Assembly: GCF_003999975.1 (NCBI RefSeq)
Contig: NZ_RJAC01000014.1
Span: 186,001-250,000 of the forward strand
DNA length: 64,000 nt
DNA from: Actinoplanes solisilvae
GTDB taxonomy: Bacteria; Actinomycetota; Actinomycetes; Mycobacteriales; Micromonosporaceae
Reading direction: 5' to 3'
This document shows positions 30,645 through 38,745 of this stretch, one piece after another. Each line of letters begins with the position of its first letter. The stretch's first letter is position 1. Below the pieces are notes generated by a model. The model was not told where the DNA came from. It did no database searches and saw nothing but the letters and a program-made list of their open reading frames with translations. The position numbers and the translations under genes were made by a program.

Positions 30645-31433
30645 CTACGGCTTGCGGCCGACGGCGCCGTACTGGTCGATCTCGGCGCCGTCGGTGTCGG
30701 GACGCCAGCGGGTCACCGAGACCAGGCCCGGGTCGACGAACTCGAGACCGTCGAAGAACTGGGCCAGGCGGGCCGGGCTGCGCAAGTGGTAGGGCAGCGC
30801 CGCCGATTCGTTCCAGATGCGGGCGGCCTCGACGACCTCGGGGGTGATGTCGGTGCCGTCGTAGATGGCGAGGTAGCTGCCGGTCGGTACGGCGTCCAGC
30901 GCCTTACGCACCATGGCCTGGGCGACGGCGTCGTCCTCGACGTGGCCGAGCACGCCCATGAACAGCACCGCCACCGGCTGGGTGAAGTCGAGCGTGCGCC
31001 GCGCCTCGCGCAGCACCAGGTCGATGTCGTGCATGTCGGCGTCGATGTAGCTGGTAGCGCCGTCGGGGTGGCTGGTCAGCAACGCTCGGGCGTGGGTGAG
31101 GACCAGCGGGTCGTTGTCGACGTAGACGATGCGGCTGTCGGGCGCGACCGACTGGGCGACCTCGTGGGTGTTGCCGGCGCTGGGCAGGCCGGTCCCGATG
31201 TCGAGGAACTGGCGCACCCCGGCTTCACCGGCCAGGTAACGCACGGCCCGCACGAGGAAGGCCCGGCTCAGGCGGGCGTGCTCGGCCAATTGGGGCTGGC
31301 TCGCGAGGATCTGGTCACCGACCGCCCGGTCGACGGCGAAGTTGTCCTTGCCGCCGAGCAGGTAGTTCCAGATGCGGGCGGTCTGCGGGACCGAGGTGTC
31401 CAGCTGCACGTTGTCCGACACGATGATCAGCAT
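30645..31433 (-). CDS. SAM-dependent methyltransferase, DUF574 family (paralogue 1)
   Basis: 262 residues from ATG 31433. Hallmarks: ARIWNYLLGGKDNFAVDR, VRQFLDIGTGLPSAGNTHEVAQ (SAM-binding loop) and RIVYVDNDPLVLTHARALL. The family is greatly expanded in actinomycetes; substrates are mostly unknown. A second copy at 57660-58439 shares all these blocks. Its start region is shared with the divergent oligopeptide transporter. Confidence 0.85.
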   Translation of the reverse strand: MLIIVSDNVQLDTSVPQTARIWNYLLGGKDNFAVDRAVGDQILASQPQLAEHARLSRAFLVRAVRYLAGEAGVRQFLDIGTGLPSAGNTHEVAQSVAPDSRIVYVDNDPLVLTHARALLTSHPDGATSYIDADMHDIDLVLREARRTLDFTQPVAVLFMGVLGHVEDDAVAQAMVRKALDAVPTGSYLAIYDGTDITPEVVEAARIWNESAALPYHLRSPARLAQFFDGLEFVDPGLVSVTRWRPDTDGAEIDQYGAVGRKP

Positions 31434-31531
31434 AGACGTTCCACGATGCGCGTGCGGAGCCCAACCGAAAAGGACACGATCCGATACCAAGCCCCCACGG
31501 GTTCGCCGTGAGTGGTTAGGGTCTCGCCAAT

Positions 31532-31547
31532 GGTGACCGACGTCACC
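31532..31547. promoter_or_regulatory. GGTGAC-CGAC-GTCACC palindrome
   Basis: Perfect 6-bp arms in the region between the methyltransferase and the oligopeptide transporter. Candidate operator. Confidence 0.4.
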
Positions 31548-31553
31548 GCGTTT

Positions 31554-31596
31554 GTCCGTACCCATAGGACACGGCGTAGGTCCGTACCCATAGGAC
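31554..31596 (+). repeat. GTCCGTACCCATAGGAC direct repeat x2
   Basis: Two identical 17-mers (31554-31570 and 31580-31596), each with GTCC/GGAC ends that can pair. They end 12 bases before the binding-protein ATG. Confidence 0.85.
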
Positions 31597-31608
31597 GAGG
31601 TGAACAGG

Positions 31609-33270
31609 ATGCGTGCATCAGTGAGGCTCATCGCCGTCGGCGCCGTCGCGGCGCTGACGATCGGCGCGGCCGGCTGTGCAAAAAGTGATCGTGACAGTGG
31701 GGGCGACGAGAACACGTCCGCCGCTGGTGGGACCTTCATCTTCGCGGGCGCGGGCGACCCGAAGAACTTCGACCCGATCTTCAACGACGACGGCGAATCG
31801 TTCCGGCCGATCCGGCAGATGTACGACACCCTCGTCACCCACAAGCCCGGCACCGCCGAACTGGTGGGCGGCCTGGCCGAGAGCTGGTCGAACGACGCGA
31901 CCGGCAAGATCTGGACGTTCAAGCTGCGTCAGGGGGTCAAGTTCCACGACGGCACCCCGCTCGACGCGGCGGCGGTCTGCGCGAACTTCGACCGCTGGTT
32001 CAACATGAAGGGCGAAGCCGCCCAGTCCCAGATGATCTACTACACCGACGTCTTCGGCGGGTTCGCGGGCAGCCCCGACGCGGTCTACTCGAACTGCAAG
32101 GCGCAGGATGCGAACACCCCGGTCGTGACGATGACCAAATACAAGGGAGCGTTCCCGGGCGCGTTCACGCTCACCGCGTTCTCCATCGCCAGCCCGGCCG
32201 CGATGAAGAAGTACGACTCCGACACGGTGACGCAGAACGGCGACTCGTTCTCCTACAGCGCCTTCGCGAACGAGCACCCGACCGGCACCGGCGCGTTCAC
32301 GTTCGGCGGCTGGAACAAGGCCACCGGCGAGATCACGCTGAACAAGAACCCCGACTACTACGGGGACAAGGCCAAGGTCGACAAGATGATCATCAAGATC
32401 ATCAAGGATGAGAACACCCGGAAGCAGGAGCTGCGCGCCGGCACGGTGCAGGCGATCGACTTCCCGGCCCCGGCCGACCGCAAGGCCCTCGCGGCCGAGG
32501 GCTACAAGGTGCTCGACCGGCCCGCCTTCAACATCCTCTACCTGGGCATCAACCAGAAGAACAACCCGAAGCTCAAAGACCTGCGGGTACGGCAGGCCAT
32601 CGCGTACGCCCTCAACCGCGCTCAGCTCGTGCAGACCAAGGGGCCGGGCGGCGCGAAGGTGGCCGACCAGTTCCTGCCCGACACGGTGAGCGGCTACGCC
32701 CCGGACGTGCAGAAGTACGACTACAACGTGGACAAGGCCAAGCAGCTGCTGGCCGAGGCGGGCGCGACCGGGCTGACGCTCAACTTCTACTACCCGACCG
32801 AGGTGTCGCGGCCGTACATGCCGAACCCGCAGGAGATCTTCACCGTCCTGGCCAACGATCTGCAGGCGGCCGGCATCAAGGTCAACGGCGTTCCGCGGCC
32901 GTGGAACGGTGGCTTCAAGGACGACGTGCAGCAGTTCGGCAAGCAGGACCTGCACATCCTCGGCTGGACCGGCGACTACAACGACCCGGGCAACTTCGTC
33001 GGCACGTTCTTCGGCCGGGGCAAGGTCGAGTTCGGTGACCAGGCGATGGCCGAGATGTTCACCGCCATCGGCAAGGCCGACGCGACCGTCGACCAGGCGG
33101 CCAAGAAGGCGGCGTTCGAGCAGGTCAACCGTGACCTGGCGACCAAGTGGCTGCCGGCCGTGCCGGTCTGGCACGCCCCGCCGGCGCTGGCCACGACCAA
33201 GAACGTCGAGGGTCTGGTCGCGAGTCCGTTGACGGCCGAGGAGTTCAACACCGTCTCGCTCACCAAATAG
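31609..33270 (+). CDS. Oligopeptide-type ABC transporter, lipoprotein binding protein
   Basis: 553 residues. ATG 31609 has GAGG eight bases upstream; the GTG at 31600 overlaps it. Lipobox TIGAAGCAKS. Family-5 solute-binding protein: GDPKNFDPIFNDDGES, TWTFKLRQGVKFHDGTPLDA-like segment at about 105-125, and RVRQAIAYALNRAQL-like block. It binds peptides or related ligands outside the membrane and feeds the four genes that follow. A strong intergenic hairpin after it should raise its level over the membrane parts. Ligand unknown. Confidence 0.9.
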   Translation: MRASVRLIAVGAVAALTIGAAGCAKSDRDSGGDENTSAAGGTFIFAGAGDPKNFDPIFNDDGESFRPIRQMYDTLVTHKPGTAELVGGLAESWSNDATGKIWTFKLRQGVKFHDGTPLDAAAVCANFDRWFNMKGEAAQSQMIYYTDVFGGFAGSPDAVYSNCKAQDANTPVVTMTKYKGAFPGAFTLTAFSIASPAAMKKYDSDTVTQNGDSFSYSAFANEHPTGTGAFTFGGWNKATGEITLNKNPDYYGDKAKVDKMIIKIIKDENTRKQELRAGTVQAIDFPAPADRKALAAEGYKVLDRPAFNILYLGINQKNNPKLKDLRVRQAIAYALNRAQLVQTKGPGGAKVADQFLPDTVSGYAPDVQKYDYNVDKAKQLLAEAGATGLTLNFYYPTEVSRPYMPNPQEIFTVLANDLQAAGIKVNGVPRPWNGGFKDDVQQFGKQDLHILGWTGDYNDPGNFVGTFFGRGKVEFGDQAMAEMFTAIGKADATVDQAAKKAAFEQVNRDLATKWLPAVPVWHAPPALATTKNVEGLVASPLTAEEFNTVSLTK

Positions 33271-33284
33271 CACCAGGCGTAGCC

Positions 33285-33314
33285 GCGGCCCGGACCTCAC
33301 CAGGTCCGGGCCGC
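33285..33314 (+). terminator. 13-bp perfect hairpin after the binding-protein gene
   Basis: GCGGCCCGGACCT-CACC-AGGTCCGGGCCGC. Such intercistronic stems after binding-protein genes usually protect the message or end part of the transcripts. Confidence 0.75.
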
Positions 33315-33342
33315 CGGTCGCTGATACGCGAAGGAATTCCTC

Positions 33343-34350
33343 ATGGTGAGAGTCATCTCGCGCCGCCTGATCCAGCTCGTCGTCACCCTGATCGCCCTGA
33401 TGACGCTGGTCTTCTTCTGGCTGCGCAGTCTGCCCGGCGGACCGGTCGACGCGTTGCTGGGCGAACGCGCGACCCCGCAGACCCGCGAGCTGCTGACCCG
33501 GGCCCTCGGCTACGACCAGCCGATCTGGGTCCAGTACGGCCGCTTCCTCAAGAACGTCGTGACCGGCAACTTCGGCAACTCGATCCGCACCGGCGAACCG
33601 GTGACCGACGTGATCAGCCGAGCCTTCCCGGCCACCGTCGAGCTGGCCCTGGGCGCGATCATCATCGCGATCGGCCTGGGCATCCCGCTCGGCTATCTCG
33701 CGGCCCGGCACCGCGGGCGGCTGCTCGACAACGCGACCATCATCGTCACCCTGATCGGCATCTCGATCCCGATCTTCTTCCTGGGCTACCTGCTCAAGGA
33801 CTGGCTGACCCAGGGCGTCCACTACTTCCCGCCGTCCGGCCGCATCTCCACCGGGCTGGGCAACACGGACGTGACCGGCTTCTTCGTGCTCGACGGGCTG
33901 CTGACCCGGGAGTTCGACGCCTCGGCCGACGCTCTCTGGCATCTCGTGCTGCCCGCGTTCACCCTGGCCACGATCCCGCTGGCGATCATCATCCGGATCA
34001 CCCGGGCCAGCGTCCTCGACGTGCTGGACGAGGACTACATCCGCACCGCGGACGCCAAGGGCCTGCGCAGCCCGACCATCCGCAAGCGGCACGTGCTGCG
34101 CAACGCCCTGCTGCCGGTGGTCACCACGATCGGCCTGCAGACCGGGGCGCTGCTGGCCGGCGCGGTGCTGACCGAGAAGGTCTACAACTGGGGCGGCCTC
34201 GGCACGCTGATCACCGACTCGATCAGCGGCGGCCGCGACTACCCCGTACTGCAGGCCCTGATCCTGCTGGCCGCCGTCGTCTTCATCGTGGTCAACCTGC
34301 TGGTCGACCTCTCGTACGCGGTCATCGACCCGAGGGTGCGTGTGCAATGA
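33343..34350 (+). CDS. Oligopeptide ABC permease, DppB type
   Basis: 335 residues, six membrane helices. Starts MVRVISRRLIQLVVTLIALM, and has the DppB-type TRASVLDVLDEDYIRTADAKG loop and GGLGTLITDSI. It forms the channel with the next gene, which it overlaps by ATGA. Confidence 0.93.
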   Translation: MVRVISRRLIQLVVTLIALMTLVFFWLRSLPGGPVDALLGERATPQTRELLTRALGYDQPIWVQYGRFLKNVVTGNFGNSIRTGEPVTDVISRAFPATVELALGAIIIAIGLGIPLGYLAARHRGRLLDNATIIVTLIGISIPIFFLGYLLKDWLTQGVHYFPPSGRISTGLGNTDVTGFFVLDGLLTREFDASADALWHLVLPAFTLATIPLAIIIRITRASVLDVLDEDYIRTADAKGLRSPTIRKRHVLRNALLPVVTTIGLQTGALLAGAVLTEKVYNWGGLGTLITDSISGGRDYPVLQALILLAAVVFIVVNLLVDLSYAVIDPRVRVQ

Positions 34351-35306
34351 GCCGACCCGGGGGAATCTCGACCCTCGCCGATCACAAGCGCAAGCGGATC
34401 GACGAGCTGATCGCCCGCACGGCCGAGGCCGGCGGGGTCAGCCTGCTGCGCGACGCCGGCCGGCGACTGCTGCGCAACCCGACCGCGATCGTCGGCGCCA
34501 CGATCATCCTGCTGTTCCTGGTCATCGCGATCTTCGCGCCGCTGGTGGCACCGCACGACCCGGTGCAGCGGTTCCCCGAGCTGACCAAAGATCTGACCGT
34601 CGACAGCATCCCGGGCTCGACCGCCGGGCACCCGCTGGGCAGCGACCCGCTCGGGCGCGACTTCGCATCCCGCATGGTCTTCGGCGCCCGGCAGACGCTG
34701 TTCGTCGGCGTGCTGGCGACGCTCATCGGCCTGCTGGTCGGCGTGCTGCTCGGGGCGCTGGCCGGCGCGATCGGCGGCTGGGTCGACGTGCTGGTGATGC
34801 GCCTGGCCGACGTCATGCTGGCCCTGCCCGGCCTGCTGCTGGCGATCACCCTGGTCGCGCTGGCCAGCCGCTCGACCCAGTGGACGGTGATCGTCGCGGT
34901 CGCGGTGGTGAACGTGCCGATCTTCGCCCGATTACTGCGCGGGTCGATGCTGGCCCAGCGGGAGAGCGACCACGTGCTGGCCGCCCGCGCGCTGGGCGTG
35001 AAGCGGCGCGACATCGTGCTGCGGCACATGCTGCCGAACTCGATGACCGCGGTCATCGTGCAGGCCACCCTGACCTTCGCGGTGGCGATTCTGGACGCGG
35101 CCGCGCTGTCGTTCCTGGGCCTCGGCGACCCCGACATCAACCGGGCCGAGTGGGGCCTGATGCTCGGCGTCGACGGCGTCCGCTACTTCGAGGTGCGACC
35201 CGAACTGGCGTATTTCCCGGCCCTGGCGATCATCGTCGTGGCCCTCGGCTTCACGTTGCTCGGCGAGAGCATCCGCGAGGCGCTCGACCCGAAGAACCGG
35301 CGGTGA
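34347..35306 (+). CDS. Oligopeptide ABC permease, DppC type
   Basis: 319 residues from ATG 34347; the frame is open far upstream but that part is out-of-frame over the DppB gene. It has GHPLGSDPLGRDFASRMVFGAR, the DppC signature, and an EAA loop with SDHVLAARALGVKRRDIVLRH. C-terminus LDPKNRR as in the family. Confidence 0.93.
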   Translation: MSRPGGISTLADHKRKRIDELIARTAEAGGVSLLRDAGRRLLRNPTAIVGATIILLFLVIAIFAPLVAPHDPVQRFPELTKDLTVDSIPGSTAGHPLGSDPLGRDFASRMVFGARQTLFVGVLATLIGLLVGVLLGALAGAIGGWVDVLVMRLADVMLALPGLLLAITLVALASRSTQWTVIVAVAVVNVPIFARLLRGSMLAQRESDHVLAARALGVKRRDIVLRHMLPNSMTAVIVQATLTFAVAILDAAALSFLGLGDPDINRAEWGLMLGVDGVRYFEVRPELAYFPALAIIVVALGFTLLGESIREALDPKNRR

Positions 35307-35312
35307 TGTGTC

Positions 35313-36292
<980 letters not shown>

Positions 36293-36296
<4 letters not shown>

Positions 36297-37390
36297 GTTT
36301 CCTTGTCGAGATCGACGACCTCAAGGTTCACTTCCCGATCAAAAGCGGACTGCTCTTCGACCGTACGGTCGGATACGTCTACGCCGTCGACGGCGTTTCC
36401 CTGAAGATCAAGCGCGGGGAGACGTACGGTCTGGTCGGTGAATCCGGCTGCGGCAAGTCGACGCTCGGCCGTGGCCTGCTGCGCCTGGTCGAGCCGACCC
36501 ACGGCACCATCACCTTCGACGGTACGGATGTCCGGTCGCTCGCCGGTGAGCGGATGCGGCTGTTCCGGCGCCGCATGCAGATGGTGTTCCAGGACCCGAT
36601 GTCGAGCCTCGACCCGCGGCAGTCGGTCGAGTCGCTGCTCGTCGAGGGGTTGAAGGCGCACGACCTGCACAAGAACAAGGCGGACACGCAGCAGCGGCTC
36701 CGGTCCACGCTCGACTCGGTGGGGCTGCCCGCGTCGGCGCTGAACAAGTATCCGCACGAGTTCTCCGGCGGCCAGCGGCAGCGGATCGGCATCGCCCGCG
36801 CCCTGGTGCTCGGCCCCGAGCTGATCGTGGCCGACGAGCCGGTGTCCGCGCTCGACGTGTCCATCCAGGCCCAGGTGGTGAACCTGCTCGACGACCTGCA
36901 GGAATCGCTCGGGCTGACCTACCTGGTGATCGCGCACGACCTGGCCGTGATCCGGCACATCTCCGACACGATCGGCGTGATGTACCTGGGTTCGCTGGTC
37001 GAGGAGGCGAGCGCCGACCAGTTGTACGAGCGGCCCCTGCATCCGTACACCCGGGCTCTGCTCTCGGCCGTGCCGATCCCCGACCCCCGGGTCGAGGACC
37101 GACGCGAGCGGATGCTGCTCGTCGGCGATCTGCCGTCGCCGGCCAACCCGCCCAGCGGCTGCCGATTCCGTACGCGTTGCCCCTGGTCACAGAGCCGCTG
37201 CACGGAGGAGCGGCCGTCGCTGAGGACATTCGACGACTCGGGCCAGCGGGTCGCGTGCCACTTCGCCGAGCAGATCCTCAGCGGCGAGCTGAAGCCGCAC
37301 GAGGTCCGCGCCGAGCTGGTCCGGCCCGACGTGGACACCGGCGTGGGCGCCGAGCTGATCCCGACCCGAACGGACCTGCCCCTGCCCTGA
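36293..37390 (+). CDS. Oligopeptide ABC transporter ATPase, DppF type
   Basis: 365 residues from GTG 36293, overlapping the DppD stop (GTGTGA) with GGGAGG upstream. Walker [16 protein letters not shown]-loop DPMSSLDPR, signature [15 protein letters not shown], Walker [13 protein letters not shown]. Second ATPase of the heterodimer. C-terminal Cys cluster ([14 protein letters not shown]). Its stop is two bases from the convergent PEBP gene stop. Confidence 0.94.
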
Positions 37391-37392
37391 CC

Positions 37393-37923
37393 TCACGGCG
37401 CCTCGGCGGTGGCGATCAGGGTGGCCCGGCCGATCACGTGGCCGAGCATCTGCACGCCCAGGTAGGCCGGCGTGGACGCCGACGTGACGGCGAGCTCGTC
37501 GACGTCGAGCGCGTGCACGGCGATGACGTAGCGGTGCGGGCCGTCCCCCGGCGGCGGGGCGGCCCCGAGATAGCGCACCGACCGCAGATCGTTGGGCACG
37601 GTCACCGCCCCGCGCGGCAGGCCGGCGCCGCCGTCGTCGCCCGCGTTCTCGGGCAGCGACGTGGTGCTCGCGGGAAGGTTGGCCACGGCCCAGTGCCAGA
37701 AGCCCGACCCGGTCAGCTCATCAGGGTCATAAACGGTCACGGTGAAGCTGCGGGTCCCGGCCGGGGCGCCGCTCCACGAGAGCTGGGGCGACTCGTCCCG
37801 GCCGCCCGGCATCCCCAGCAGGCCGGAGAGGTGGGCCGGGGCCAGCGGTTTGCCGTCCTCCGCGCTCTCGCTGGTGACCGTGAAGACCGGCGCCGCCGGC
37901 AGCCGCTCGAACGGGTCGTTCAT
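37393..37923 (-). CDS. YbhB/YbcL-type PEBP (Raf kinase inhibitor-like) protein
   Basis: 176 residues from ATG 37923 with GGAGG upstream, overlapping the previous gene by ATGA. Motifs: PQLSWSGAPAGTRSFTVTVYDPD and GFWHWAVANLP, the ligand-binding pocket of bacterial PEBP proteins, and PPPGDGPHRYVIAVHALDV. Binding target unknown; no signal peptide. Confidence 0.9.
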   Translation of the reverse strand: MNDPFERLPAAPVFTVTSESAEDGKPLAPAHLSGLLGMPGGRDESPQLSWSGAPAGTRSFTVTVYDPDELTGSGFWHWAVANLPASTTSLPENAGDDGGAGLPRGAVTVPNDLRSVRYLGAAPPPGDGPHRYVIAVHALDVDELAVTSASTPAYLGVQMLGHVIGRATLIATAEAP

Positions 37924-38501
37924 CGGGTTTCCTCCGGGTCGCTCGGATGCCTCGTCAACGGCACCGTGTCGATGGTCAGCCACTTGGCCAGCGGGAGCGC
38001 CCGCAGAATCTCGTCCAGCTCGGCCGGATCAGCGGCCTGCCACACACCGGCGAAGCGGCGCTCGCCCAGCCGCCACAGCCGCTCGAGGTGACCCTGAGCG
38101 GCCAGCTCGCGGGCCCGCTCGGCCTCCCGCTCGAAGACCTCGTCGTCGTCCGGCTCGCCCACATCGAGCGTGACCAGGTATTCCGTCCAGTCCGGGCGGA
38201 CCTTCACCGTGCCCGGGCCGGGATCGTTGGGGTGCTCCCCCAGCGGCGTGGCCGAGTCGGTGCGCCAGACCCGCAGCGGCATCCCCGCGAGAGTCGTCTC
38301 CAACTCGTCCGCGTCCCCGGCCGTGAACACGCCGATCGACCGCCACTCCCCCGGGCCGAGCGGCGGCCGCCACAGCCGCAGCATCTTCCCCCGCGTGACC
38401 AGCCGCGCCGTGTTGGCCGCCTCCCGGGCTCGGACGTCGTCGACCTCCTGCTCCGACGTGCCGTCGGGCACCCGCGTAACCATCGTGACCAGGTATTCCA
38501 T
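37920..38501 (-). CDS. Doubled muconolactone isomerase-fold protein
   Basis: 193 residues from ATG 38501. Two copies of a ~90-residue muconolactone delta-isomerase-like domain: MEYLVTMVTRVPDGT ... LRLWRPP and WTEYLVTLDVGEPDD ... LERLWRLG, each ending with PLxxW and HPxDP. Family members are normally single-domain decamers, so this is an internal duplication. Translationally coupled to the PEBP gene. A GGGCAA-N6-TTGCCC palindrome lies 66 bases upstream. Enzymatic role doubtful. Confidence 0.75.
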   Translation of the reverse strand: MEYLVTMVTRVPDGTSEQEVDDVRAREAANTARLVTRGKMLRLWRPPLGPGEWRSIGVFTAGDADELETTLAGMPLRVWRTDSATPLGEHPNDPGPGTVKVRPDWTEYLVTLDVGEPDDDEVFEREAERARELAAQGHLERLWRLGERRFAGVWQAADPAELDEILRALPLAKWLTIDTVPLTRHPSDPEETR

Positions 38502-38566
38502 GTTCCCAGACTGGCCCGGCGGGGCGGGCGGCCACACCCGTAGGACTCCCTGGCCGGCACGAACCA

Positions 38567-38586
38567 GGGGCAACCCGTCTTGCCCC
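38567..38586. promoter_or_regulatory. GGGGCAA-N6-TTGCCCC palindrome
   Basis: 7-bp arms upstream of the doubled muconolactone-isomerase gene. The same architecture recurs at 41529-41546, with similar flanks (TGCGG follows both). Confidence 0.65.
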
Positions 38587-38638
38587 TGCGGGAACGGCCG
38601 CGCCGAGCGGGCGGACGGCGCCCTTCTCTGATGATCAA

Positions 38639-38664
38639 CTCGGGGTTTCCGTTCGAACCCCGAG
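38639..38664 (-). terminator. 9-bp hairpin after the LuxR gene
   Basis: CTCGGGGTT-TCCGTTCG-AACCCCGAG, 82 bases beyond the LuxR stop on the minus strand. Confidence 0.5.
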
Positions 38665-38745
38665 GACACACCGCCGCGCGGCGAGGAACCTTCGTGAACC
38701 CGCGCTGAGGCCTCCGGCCAAGTGTTCGGCTGCTCGATTGGCTGG

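Noticed and set aside
31618-34347. 909-codon minus-strand open frame
   Set aside because: Antisense to the oligopeptide transporter genes; no domain.
38639-38664. tRNA T-arm-like hairpin (GTTCGAACCCC)
   Set aside because: No acceptor, anticodon or D arm can be drawn around it; loop length is wrong.
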